DNA of 64,000 bases from Nicotiana tabacum (Eukaryota > Streptophyta > Magnoliopsida > Solanales > Solanaceae), in the NCBI RefSeq assembly GCF_000715075.1, contig NC_134100.1, positions 25,722,609 through 25,786,608 on the forward strand. Reading direction: 5' to 3'. How positions within the stretch are numbered: the first letter of the stretch is position 1; each line of letters starts with the position of its first letter. The notes below the pieces were generated by a model that saw only the letters and a program-made list of their open reading frames with translations, made no database searches and was not told the origin of the DNA. Positions 1 through 10,580 of the stretch are shown one piece after another. Made by a program: the position numbers and the translations under genes.

Positions 1-705
1 TTCATCATCATTCAAGTCATTTCCTTTGATTCTACAAGTGTATGAAGTAATATGTTCGTTAGGGTCAGTTGTCCCATTATATTTGGGTATATCGGGCATA
101 CGAAACTTCTTTGGAATGGGCATCAGAGCCACACTTGCGGGGAATGGTTTTTGTATGAACTTTTTGGCATCTAAACCTTTCAAGACCGGAGGTGCCATCG
201 GTATTTGATCAACACGGGAGTTGTAAGTCTCAACCTTTTTATCATTTTCTTCAATCTTCTTTTCTCCAGTCTCGATCCTCTTGGCGAGCTCTCCGAGCAT
301 CCTCATGATGGTGGGGTCAGTCCCCGAGTTATTTCTGTTTTATCTCTCCAGTTCTAGTTCAGCAGGCCGAGTATTCTCATGTTCAGCTACGCTCGGGCTC
401 TTATTTTGACTCTGAAGTTGAGCGATGGCGATTTGTTGAGCCTGCAGCATCTCAAATATCACTTGGAGGCTGATTCCCCCATGTCCCATTCCTCGTGCTC
501 CTTGGTCACCAGATCAAGCTTCCCTGCGTTGATTCCCTGCAGGATCTGTGCCTGAGTCCGCGTTTAGAACATTATGTGAGTTGAGATCAACTGGCTCCAT
601 ATTTGGCACTTCCTCAGGGTTGATTGGTGGTACACCGACCCTTATACTGCTATTTTCTCCAAGACCTTCGTTGTCATGGACATGTGCATTTTGTGTGCTA
701 GACAT
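1..705 (-). pseudogene. gag start of Tat-like element (truncated by window edge, broken)
   Basis: Gag begins with an ATG at 705 (MSSTQNAHVHDNEG), 100 bp inside the primer site. The first frame stops after 63 codons at 514. Gag-type coding resumes further left: from about 230 to the edge one frame reads through PKYNGTTDPNEHI, a pattern found in the core of Tat-type gag. The same region at 31200-31400 in the second element is collinear. Intervening stops mean this copy is unlikely to make full Gag. Gag would form the capsid of the retroelement particle. Confidence 0.7.
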
Positions 706-803
706 GTTTCAGCTTGAGAATCAAAAAAACTTTGACAAGAAAAAATGTAAAAACAACGTGTGTAATGAGAATCAGTAAAAAAAATAATCACTATTATCTT
801 TAG

Positions 804-822
804 CTCCACGGTGGGCGCCAAA
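804..822 (-). other. Primer-binding site
   Basis: Directly inside the LTR, the minus strand reads TGGCGCCCACCGTGGAGC. The element at 32 kb has nearly the same sequence in the same place. The TGGCGCC start is typical of tRNA 3'-end complements; which tRNA is used was not determined. Confidence 0.65.
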
Positions 823-823
823 C

Positions 824-1481
824 TGTTTACCTCGAAAAATATGAGTAACGACTAAATTTGATTAGTGGTTTTAAAGATATGTGATTTAGTTCAATACCAA
901 TTAATAATCAGGAAATATGAAGTAGAAATGAAAGATATAAGTGAATCAAACCAATGTTACTTAGCAGCAGTGACCTCGAGCTTAGTGACCTCGAGGTAAC
1001 TGAGCGCAGTAAGAACAATTAAGTAATAAAAATAAAGCAAGAACAATGGAGTTAAGGACAATGCTGATGAATAGTAGGCAAAAAGGCAAAGCGTATATTC
1101 TTTTCTCAATGATGATAAGATGATCTTACAAATGATTGGTGTCCCCTTTATATAATAGTAGAATCCTAAATAAGAAATATTTCTATTTACAGTAAAGAAT
1201 ATTCTTGGTACATCTGTCTAACCGCCTAGTATGGAATCGTACAATCCTATTCCGGAATTTGCGCCATGACTCTGGGGATGTGGCAGGATTCCAACTCATT
1301 CTGGTACAAATCCATAACGGCACTATTTCGAGGTCGAGCACACTCGACTTCAGTGTGCATCGTGCCTCGCCTTCGAACCTGGATCTAGTCCCTCGAGCTC
1401 AAACTTGATCTCGCCCGGACTCGGACTTAGGACGGGCCCTCGAGCTTGTGAATCGGAGTCATGTAATTTTGACCGTAAACA
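824..1481 (-). repeat. 5' LTR of the partial Tat-like element
   Basis: A 658-bp LTR. On the plus strand it starts TGTTTACC and ends GTAAACA, giving the usual TG...CA limits. The first 100 bases align by eye with the LTR at 32026 (shared TGTTTACC, GTGGTTTTAA, TGATTT and ATACCAATT blocks). Primer site and gag lie on its left, which fixes the minus orientation. Confidence 0.8.
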
Positions 1482-2949
1482 CTCTTATGTTATAAAACAA
1501 AAGCAGCAAAAACACAAATTTATAAGTTAAAAAAAAAAAAAAAACAGAGTATTTTTTTAGTTTATGTTTTCAAAGTAGCAAATTAAAGGTCTGAAATTTA
1601 CAAATTATATACTTGTAATTTAGAAGATGACTAGGAGTGGACCTCGCGTATATCTCGAGCTCCGGGCAAATTCACCACCTTTGACTTTCCGTTCATTTCT
1701 CATTAGCGCGAGCTCAATTTTTTTACTAACTCTTTACTAGCTCACTAAAAAATTACGAGTAACTTTTTATAAAGTGAAAGAAAAAATTGTCTTTTAACAA
1801 GAAGATCTTCCATTTTGAGATACTATTCGTATCCTCCGGGTGGATTTATAGCCCTTATGGCCAAATGAACCTATAGTTTTCCCCAATAACGGAGCAAGGA
1901 TTTTTACTATGGTGTAAAAAGTTAAATACACCGAGACAGTATATATATATATAAAATAAAAAAAAATTATCTAGTAATAGTATAATTTTCCAAGCGAAAG
2001 AGGTGTCAGTTCATGACACCCCTTTGAATGTGGCTCTGCCACTGATCTCCCCGCCAAATTAGTTATTTTATGTATGTATTTTTTAGAATTGGTTTAATAC
2101 TATCTTCGGACCCTGTTTTCCAAAAAGATTGAATCGTGACTTGATTTAATATTGAATTATTTATCCAAATAAACATAGATCAATTCTCACTTAATACAAA
2201 AAAAAAAAAATATTAATGATGCATCTGTATTCTAAAAGTCTTAGATTCGCCTCCGCGTATCCTTTCTAACAGTTCCTCTGACCCACTATGTTGTTATTGG
2301 AAACATAAAGTAAAGTAAAGAATTCGTTTTAACTTCTACAGTAATTAAATTACACCGTTAGCTGGTAAGATAAACTCTTAATTACTTGAATTAGATGCTT
2401 TTAGTTTGTTTTCTTTTTCCTCAATCTATCCCTTAGCTCTTCTCTTAAAACCACCTGGCCCCTGGTTGGATGGTGTCCAACATATTAAAACATATCGTTC
2501 AGTCTAAAAAAACAAAGTGCCAGCAATGTCCATACAATGCAACGTGCCCAAAGGGAAAAAATATTCGGCTTTCCCCTTTTCGTTATTTATCGTCATGCAT
2601 GCATAAAATAAGAACAAAAGACCTGACCACTTCAGAAAAAGAATCCAACTGCATGGAATATATAAAACCTAATAATAACAAAGAGGTATTCACATCTTTA
2701 AAGAAAATCACAATATAATCGTCAATTTATCAACAAAAAAAAACAAAGAATCACGATCATCACTATCAACACAAGTACACAAAACATTTAATTAAATACA
2801 CGCGGAGGCTAATGGTACACGATGCAAAACTCGTCACACAATAAATCTATCTTTCTATCCTTCTCCACTTAAATATAAGATTTATGTTTCTGCAACAAGA
2901 TTCGAACTCGTGATATGTGTATCTAATCCACACATCACAAATTACATTC
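1482..2949. other. Intergenic, AT-rich, no gene seen
   Basis: Contains a poly(A) run near 1530, a hAT-like relic at about 1887-2044, and the likely 3' UTR/downstream region of the GT34 gene (about 2720-2949). The 82-codon plus-strand ORF at 2470 has no recognisable feature. Confidence 0.6.
1887..2044. repeat. hAT-like MITE relic
   Basis: The left end reads ACGGAGCAAGGATTTT. The right end reads GAATGTGGCTCTGCCACTG, whose reverse complement begins CAGTGGCAGAGCCACATT. These resemble the inverted ends of a common plant non-autonomous DNA transposon, but the left terminus is eroded and no target duplication was identified. Confidence 0.4.
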
Positions 2950-5028
2950 TTATACCGAGGAATTGGATGGAAAGTCGAAAGGCAAAGGAGAAACAGATGA
3001 GGAATCAAGTAAATCCTTATGAACAAAACCATACTTCCTCAACACTTGATTATCTGCAAAATTTAATGCCTTTTGCATTGCATTATAGCAAGTTTCCCAA
3101 GAATAAATTGGATTATGATCACCACTACAAGGTTCACAACCAGTAAAATGTGTAATAAATGGCCTCCTCCATTTATCCTTAATTAAGTACTCCTCCCAAA
3201 GCTTACCGTACCTCTCACTTACCTTCTCTGCATGTCTTCTCCTTAAGCTAGGCATTTTTTTCTCTATTCCAAGGTATTTGTCTGTGATATTATTAAGTTG
3301 GCCTACAATGTCTACCCAATAACCTTGGAAATAATACTCACTCTCTAAGTAAATTTTGTCTCCCCATTTGTCTTTTTCTTTCAAAAGTAAATAGGACAGA
3401 CCTGACTGGTCATCGGACTGTGGAAAATTCTTGTCTTTGAACGTTGACTGTAAAATTTGACCCCATTTATCGTATTCCGTTGACTGTGGACCCATTTTTG
3501 CCCAAGCTTCTATTAAGTCCATTGACCATTGACAGTTTCGAATCAAGAACACTCCAGCATTCAGACCTGCGGACGTAGCAATATCAATTTATATTCTAGA
3601 ACACACACAATTGTTGGCATAAGTTTAAACGGATTGGATTTGACCCATAAGAAGTTATTGGATTAAATTGATCAAAATAGTGTAACTTGACAGAGATTTA
3701 TAGTATAGTGATACGAGGGAAAGTCTTTATAATAAGTGTGAGTTCGACTCCCACATCCTTCCCCTTCTCCTATGTAAATTTTTTGAAGTTACAATGCAAT
3801 CCCTCAAACATAAATTTAGAGATAGGAAATTATATATGTAATTTTGAAAAAATATAAACTGATAATTTAATTCACTTTTTTCCACACAAAAAAAAAAGCA
3901 AAAATAAAAAGGATGGGAGCTTAGGACATGCTAGACAAATTGAGTAATAACTGTTATTGACCTATCTTGATCAAAGAGTTAGGTTATTATAATCCATCTA
4001 TTGATTTGACCCGTTTTAACCCACCTAAGTTTAATATAATCCAACTCGCCAATTTGCTACATCTGGTTACCTGTCCAGCTCTTCTTCTCGTAGATTAATT
4101 TGGGCCAACCGTAGACAACAAAGTTGTGATCTTTGTATTTCTCCAACGGTAGCTTGAAATCCATGTCAGTGAAGGCAGCATCTGAATCCACCCACCAAAT
4201 CCACTCTGCTTCTGGATGAGCTACCATTGCTGCTCGAACAGCCGGCATTTTTGCCCAAAAGAAGAACATTTTCGGCTGCAATAACACGTTATTGTAGAAA
4301 ATATCATACCCGTGGATCCTGCAGTAGTCTACCTGTTGGACACCCTAATTAGTTATTCAATAATAATAACAAATTATTGTAGCTGTTATATGAGTAACTC
4401 TTAAACCTCAAAATTAAAATAGAGGTTACAAAATTAATTATTTCCAAAAATGACTACAAGACTACGTACCTTATTCTTGTAGAACCTCAGCAACAAATGA
4501 TCGCCCATGGGGTTCTTACACGGCATCGATTGTGAACCTGAAACGACAAGAATCCGTTCTTTTACACCATGATTAAATGTTGGATGAAGCTTTAGCCATT
4601 TACTTCGCTTCTCGTCCCAGTTTTTTATTGGTTTCTCTATACCGTAGTTCAAATCTTGATCATCATAAAAAGTTGGTTCTTGCGAATCTTGATTTAAATT
4701 AAAGACCGCTGATTTAGAGTCCAAAGTATTGGACTTCGACATCATAATGGTAGAAAAACTGGGATTTGGACTAATGAATGACCATATGGCCAAGAATACC
4801 AGTACAGCCACTAAAGTTCCACCGACAAACACAAACCCATCGGAGAAAAATGATGCAACTTTTGTTCGATAATCTTGTTTCGTCATTGAGCTTGGTGTAT
4901 TGTGATGTTTCACGTGTTGGTTTTGGTGCAGTGGTAGTGCGGAGTGGTAAGGTGATTGCTTAGGTGTCACGACAGTTGAAACCCTGTAATTAGGAGAACT
5001 ATCTGGTTCACAATTTGGAATTTGGCAT
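2950..5028 (-). CDS. GT34 glycosyltransferase (galactomannan galactosyltransferase / GT7-like)
   Basis: Type II Golgi membrane protein of family GT34, which adds galactose or xylose to cell-wall polysaccharide backbones (galactomannan or xyloglucan). Exons on the minus strand are 4470-4970 and upstream, 4071-4332, and 2950-3566, with GT-AG introns (GTACGT, GTAACC donors; CAG acceptors) and matching phases. Counting from the GTG codon at 4970, the open frame is 459 codons. Features are a cytosolic tail, one membrane anchor (GFVFVGGTLVAVLVFL), then the catalytic domain with the DxD-type motif WWVDSDAAF for metal and nucleotide sugar, and the C-terminal ITHFTGCEPC block. The probable start ATG (5028) is one base out of frame with the rest. 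The next in-frame ATG is 4886, giving 431 residues that keep the anchor. Family is secure; donor and acceptor sugars are not. Confidence 0.9.
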
Positions 5029-5033
5029 TGTTA

Positions 5034-5066
5034 CTACGGAAGAGGGTGTATGATTATGCTGACCAT
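5034..5066 (-). other. Short upstream ORF (10 codons) before the GT34 start
   Basis: On the minus strand AAAATGG (A at -3, G at +4, a strong context) opens a 10-codon ORF, MVSIIIHPLP, that ends in TAG 5 bases before the presumed main ATG at 5028. Such a uORF would be expected to reduce or regulate translation of the glycosyltransferase. Whether it lies in the mRNA depends on the transcription start, which is inferred. Confidence 0.45.
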
Positions 5067-5226
5067 TTTACAGAAGATCAAAACTATAGTTCAGAAGTTG
5101 AAAAGGTGGACTGAGGTGAAGGATCGATTTAGAAATGGCGAGAGAGAGAGAGTAGCATTATTTGACAATGACTAAAGTAAAGTGCTACTCTAACAGCGTT
5201 TTTTCCCAGTCATAGGAATACTTTAC

Positions 5227-5232
5227 TATATA
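5227..5232 (-). promoter_or_regulatory. Possible TATA box of the GT34 gene
   Basis: TATATA lies within GTATATAGTAAAG on the minus strand, about 200 bp upstream of the presumed ATG. A start 30 bp downstream would give a 5' leader of roughly 165 bases containing a GA-rich tract (5137-5153) and the uORF. Position and sequence only. Confidence 0.35.
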
Positions 5233-5528
5233 CATACAATGTTTACTAATAACTCAATTATTAACATATAAATATTAAATTTAAAACTCAATCATTAATA
5301 AAAAAAATATCATCGCTCTAAAATTTGAAACCCTTAAAATTAAAATTATGACTCGCGGCCTCTAATCAAATCCACGTGCCACACCTTTGATGCTAAACAA
5401 TGAGCTGTTCAGCTCTGCCCACAGCCCTTGTTCACGTAGGGAGGCTGCTTTTAATGTACTCTTGGAGAAGTGTAATTCACCTTGATATTGATGTCCTTAA
5501 GTAATCATAAAAACATAACTAATTGGTA

Positions 5529-5790
5529 CTCCCCGTTCACACTAAGTGGTTTTTCGACCTTTTTTACACAAATTAAAAAATTCACTTTTTATCATTAATT
5601 AGTAATAAAATTGATCATATTAATTTTTATTATCTCTTTACATAAACACTCCTAACATATACTCCAACACTATTTACTCCAAGAGTAATGTAGGAAAAAA
5701 TAATTAATTCTATCTTGAAATTTGTGAAAACGGATATTTTGGATCACAAAAAAAAATGTCAAAAAATCACTTATTATGGACCGAAGGGAG
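5529..5790. mobile_element. Stowaway-like MITE
   Basis: A 262-bp element with terminal inverted repeats: left CTCCCCGTTCACACTAAGTG, right (reverse complement) CTCCCTTCGGTCCATAATAA, followed in both by a run resembling GATTTTTTGAC. It is flanked by TA on both sides (5527-5528 and 5791-5792), the Tc1/mariner target duplication. It sits upstream of the GT34 promoter. Confidence 0.75.
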
Positions 5791-5912
5791 TAGTAGAGTA
5801 TTTCTTCACTTTTTCTTGTTTGAAATGTTTCAAACCAAAAGAATGACATATAAATTACGTAATATAACATTCTTTTTACAATCACAACGTGAAAATGATA
5901 AAGATACGCTTT

Positions 5913-6271
5913 TGTTAAGAAACTAAGCTCAAAGCAATAACATAAAACAAGAAAATAAATAAGAGATACAGAGAGAAAGAGATAAAGAGAGGAGAGATTC
6001 TTATTTCTTCCATGTATTCAAGTGTCTATAATGTGGTGCCAAAACCCTCTATTTATAGGATTACATAGAGGCATACAAAAGAATGTCATAAATATGACAT
6101 TAAATATTTGAGATCATGGAGGAAGATCATGGGGGAGGTTATGGAAGCATGAGAGTTACAACCATAAATATTAGAATAGTGGAAGTTATGGAGATAATGG
6201 AGAAGAGTAGTGGGAGTAACTTCTTTAGGAGTTATAGACATCCACTAATATAATTATAGTATTTCACAACA
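5913..6271 (-). repeat. 3' LTR of the Copia element
   Basis: 359 bp. Plus-strand ends are TGTTAAGAAAC and ATTTCACAACA. Directly inside it the minus strand reads AATGGGGAG, a polypurine tract. Preceded by GCTTT. Confidence 0.92.
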
Positions 6272-6298
6272 CTCCCCATTGGATGTCTATAGATAATG

Positions 6299-6460
6299 TG
6301 CCTTGTTAAAACCTTACTAGGAAAAAAATCCAATGAGAAAAAATCATATTGAAGAAAAAAGAGTACACATATATTGTAATACGCATTACTTGTTGCCTCA
6401 TTAAAAACCTTGCCAGGAAAACCTAGTGGGATAAATCCTTAGCTAAGGAAAAAAGAGTAC
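6299..6460 (+). repeat. Two copies of a ~70-bp motif shared with the Tat element
   Basis: Copy A (6299-6366) and copy B (6393-6460) lie between the pol end and the 3' LTR. Copy B contains TTGCCTCATTAAAAACCTTG, then a GGAAAACC block and AAGGAAAAAAGAGTAC. The same pattern recurs at 26467-26539 inside the unrelated Tat element, on the same strand relative to element direction. Function unknown. Confidence 0.7.
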
Positions 6461-6494
6461 AGCTCGTATTTGCCTCCCCCTGATGAAAACATCA

Positions 6495-8700
6495 CTTTAT
6501 TTCTTGGAGACGAAAAATTCTAAGCTTGTATAACAATTTCTCTAATCTTGAGACCGGTAATGCTTTGGTGAATTATTCCGCCAAATTATCACTTGAATGA
6601 ATTTTTTGAACATCTATTTCATCATTATGTTGAAGATTGTGTCTGACAAAGAACTTTGATGAAATATAGGACTTATTCTGTCTTCTTCAATATATCCTTC
6701 TTTCAATTGAGATAAGCAAACATCAGCGTCTTCACTATTATTGGAATCTTCTCTTCAAAGAAAAGTCACAAATCTATAGTGTGTTGAGTCACTTGCTTTA
6801 TCAGTTGCTAGTATATTAACATGACTTGAATAATTATCAACAATTAGCAACCTTGTGAAATGATAATATGGCAATTCCCTCGCATACAAATAGATTCTTT
6901 GAAGAACGGACTTCAAAAAATGCCTGCATTTGCATAACTAACAAAACCTTGACAATATTTGTTAGAATAAAATAATCTATATCAGAGATTTCTTTTGCAG
7001 TATAGTACTAATAGTATTCCAATATCTTCATATAGTAATAAAACTAGATCTTGCTAGCATATTGTTATACTCATGGTTCTAGCAAGATACATAGTGCACC
7101 AATTACAACAGACACAAAAATAAATCATGCACGCCATGCTTGCTCTAATCCATATAAGAATTTGTTGAAGCTTTATTTAACAAAATTTTTGGGAACCTCT
7201 ATATGCTTCAGAACAGTTTAAATCATTTAAGGATTTTCATTATACGCATATCAAATTTTTCATGTATTGCCATTTTAAAACCTGAAAACAATTTCATCCA
7301 CCATAGGAGAACCTGTCTCTATATAACTAATGCCGGAATATTTATGAAATATCGTGTGCCACAAGTCATCTTTATGTCCATCGACTTGATTTTATATTTC
7401 ACTTTCAGGTGTTGGGACTATCTGTCCAACTTCATATTTTTCGGGTGAAATCAAATTTCATTGTGTATTTTTTTCATCTGGCCAATCATTTATCTGTCCA
7501 AATTCCATGACAGATTTAACTCAAGATCTTCGTCAATATTAATAATATTGAGCACTATATTATATCAACAATATTGTCGACGATCATTTTACATCGGTTC
7601 CGTCGTTACCCACTAAAAACATAACTTATTGCGATCTCTTTATCTCATTATTTTCAGGTACCTGAGCCTCTCCCATGAGGTCTTATAAAGTGTTATGTCA
7701 TGGTGCTCCTATAAAGCACTTGCCTTCTTATTATGACCATCTTGAACATTTGTTCCTCTCCTTCTTCAAGGAGTTTTATCTTTGGAATCTATTAGTCTAT
7801 TACGCTTCATGTGTATCATAAACTATGTCCATCATGGACTTTATTATATTTGGAGCATTAACAACTGAAATATGACATTTAGCTTTGGGTCGGCAAATGC
7901 TCCTGGCAATATTTTGGAAATGAATCATCACTTGAACTTCAAGTTCAGATTTTCTTGTACGAGGATCTAGATGTATTCATAATAATTCATTCCACATATT
8001 ACTGTTTCAGCTGCCCATTTTCTCCCCCTAATGTTAGGATCACCAACACATTTTTCAGCCTTCTTTGGGAACCCATCTTTGTGCATTGTGGTGTCACAAT
8101 TAAATCATATAGTACATCCATAATTCAAGATGGAAATTATTTAGTTCCTGGCCCTGAACCAATTGTGACGGGGAGAATTTATCATAACTTGGCTAGATGC
8201 GTACAAGTGCTGCTCTATATTAAATAATATATCTCATACCAAATTTCTTTTTGGTAATTTTTTTCTCATAACCAATGGTTTAGCTATAATTGGAGGCATA
8301 CAATCTTTGCTAAACCAACTTGGATTTAAACCAGTATTATCAAGATAAATTTATATTCTGGACTCTGCTCTAATAATTTGAGCAATCAATCTTGCAAAAT
8401 CCAAACTGCAAGTTGATAACAAACGCACATGTGACCATACAAGTTGATAACAATTGCACCTGTGACCATAGAATAGATACATCTATTAAAATCAAATAAT
8501 AGTAAACGGTCCACATGGCAGGTGATTGTGCCCATATATTTATCATCTTTTATTCGTTCCAGAAATCAAGGGATTCAATCCCAACCTTAACTGGTATATC
8601 ATAAGAATAAGCAGCACAAGAGAATTCTTGAAGAACCTTCTATTTCTTTAATATATGCCAATATGAATTCTCAATCAATTTTTCGCATCATAATTAAACC
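6495..8700 (-). pseudogene. Copia pol relic (integrase end, RT, RNase H)
   Basis: Translating the minus strand in shifting frames recovers the order of Copia pol. Near 8140-8215: AALVRI...SPSQLVQGQE, the end of integrase. Near 8011-8040: TLGGENGQL, of the linker that follows. Near 7300: SPMVDEIVFRF of reverse transcriptase. At 7141-7160: LYGLEQ, matching the RT LYGLKQ block. Then SQLKEGYIEEDR, and at 6555-6589 the RNase H end NLAE-stop-FTKALP. Stops and frameshifts are frequent, so no active enzyme remains. Gag and protease, expected at 8.7-10.5 kb, were not recognised. Confidence 0.8.
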
Positions 8701-9609
8701 GGGGTGGCCGACCAGTCATGCCAACTGATACTTATTTCAGTAAACATCTAATTTGCTATGGCATGCGATTCTATCATCATGCTTATACATGTGTAGTACA
8801 AATAGAAGAAAAGTCGGGTAACCTTTCATATTTATCCGGTGTGATTATAGTACTATGAAGACATTCAATCTTCTTTTCATTTATAGTCTCAAATGCCAAC
8901 CACTTTGGCTATTATATTTTAAATTCAAAAGGTTTCTTTTGAGACTTACTACAATATCAATGTCATGAACAATTTTATTTATCTGAGTAGTAACAAATTA
9001 GCTTTTCCGGAGCTCTTAATTAATTTTGTACTAAAAGACTTTTTTCTCACCATCCATATTGTAAATGTCTCCTTCACGAAGAAAAATTAATATTATAGAC
9101 ATTGTCAATCATCATAAGCAAAATCAGTTTTTGCTTTATTTTTGCCTTTAATAACTTTTTATAAGGCATGTCGAAATATTTTTGGCATACCCCATGTACG
9201 CGATCAATGACATATTCATGTAACCACACAGTAATATTCATTATCTTTCTTTCTCTCAAACCTCCCTTAGAGGTGAATTGTAGTGTGTATCCAATCATGT
9301 ATTGCACGTCTTTATTCATTACTTTTATCACATATTGTTACATTCACCTTCAAGAATGAATCTGCATTCTCAATGCTTATCACATGTCACATTCTTTTCA
9401 AAGAATGGAGTATAATTATCGTGACATGCTTTATAAATTTTTCATACCTTTGATGGTAAATATTTCCTTCTCCTTTTGAAGGATTACTTCGAGAACCCTT
9501 ATTGTTCTCCTTTTATAGTTACCATAGTGATGACAATTATTATTTCGTCGTTTGTCATGCCCTCGTACATTCATACAATCATGAAAGATTATTTTTATTA
9601 GTCATTATT

Positions 9610-9830
9610 AGATCATCAATATGGTACATTGGGACTCAAACTCAATGTCTTACCCATATAAAGGCATGTAAGACTATAATGCGTTGGGACTCGAGCCCAA
9701 CTCTTATCATCATGTTGCACCTTGACTCAAACCCAATATCTTACTCTCGTGGTACGTTGGGACTTTAACCCATCGTCTTACCCATAATTAGGCCAATGCA
9801 TTGGAACTCATCCTTGAGCCAAAGTCAGTA
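9610..9830. repeat. Degenerate tandem repeat in the Copia interior
   Basis: Four or five diverged units of about 45-55 bp, each with a core near GTTGGGACTCAAACCCAATG followed by TCTTACCC. The unit recurs at about 9625, 9680, 9718, 9752 and 9798. It lies where gag would be expected. No function assigned. Confidence 0.55.
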
Positions 9831-10580
9831 CTGAAATACTATGCATGCGCATTAGTATCCAAGTGTATTAATAATTAGAGAATGCAGTATTCAACTATCT
9901 ATAAGGAAATTTTACTAAAGATAGTTTTCAGTTTATGGTTCTAACATAAAACCTCTATAATAGAATGCACATATAAAAACTTTCTGTTGTTGCAAGCCGC
10001 AACCGCACAAATAAATTGTAGTGGTAAAAATCAAATTTTGTGGTAATTAGATACATGTCATGACTAACTTTCACATAAAAAAATGAAACAGATTGTGCAT
10101 TATATTATTAACTCCAAAAAAAATCGACTAAATTAAGAACAAGTAAGTATATCCACTATATTTCAATGGATGAATCACTAAAACAGTGAAAATAAGTTTT
10201 CCTAAACATTAATGCTACTTTAGATATAAGAATACGGTAGTGTTCTAATCAGATATATATGAACACAAGTGTTAGGAGTTCTTTTCCTATTCTAACCATG
10301 TAAGCATAAATAAAATTTGAAGCTACGTGTCAACATATATGCAGATTAAGGAGTTATTTTGATTATGATGTTGTCATATTTACATAAGTGTAAACTCAAA
10401 GGTAGACATGAATTATCAAACATACGCTGACATAAGAATTTAGAAGTAAAACTTACTGGACCGAAAAGATTGACTAAATCTGATATAAACCCTTACTATT
10501 ATGAAGAAAAATTAAAATAAAATTACCTTGCCGCCAAAATGGCGTGGCCAAAGCCATGGAAATTAAAGAACACCTACCAC

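Larger units (their letters stand above)
1..1481 (-). mobile_element. Partial Ty3/Gypsy element, Tat-like, 5' end only
   Basis: The element reads on the minus strand. Its 5' LTR (824-1481), primer-binding site and the start of gag are in the window, and the rest lies beyond the left edge. The layout and sequence parallel the complete element at 21767-32645: related LTRs, the same TGGCGCCCACC primer-site core, and gag proteins sharing an N-terminal pattern. The two are related but clearly diverged, so they are separate insertions and not recent copies. Tat assignment follows the better preserved relative. Target duplications cannot be checked because the other end is missing. Confidence 0.85.

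Noticed and set aside
4778..4963. 61-codon plus-strand ORF
   Set aside because: Shadow of GT34 exon 1.
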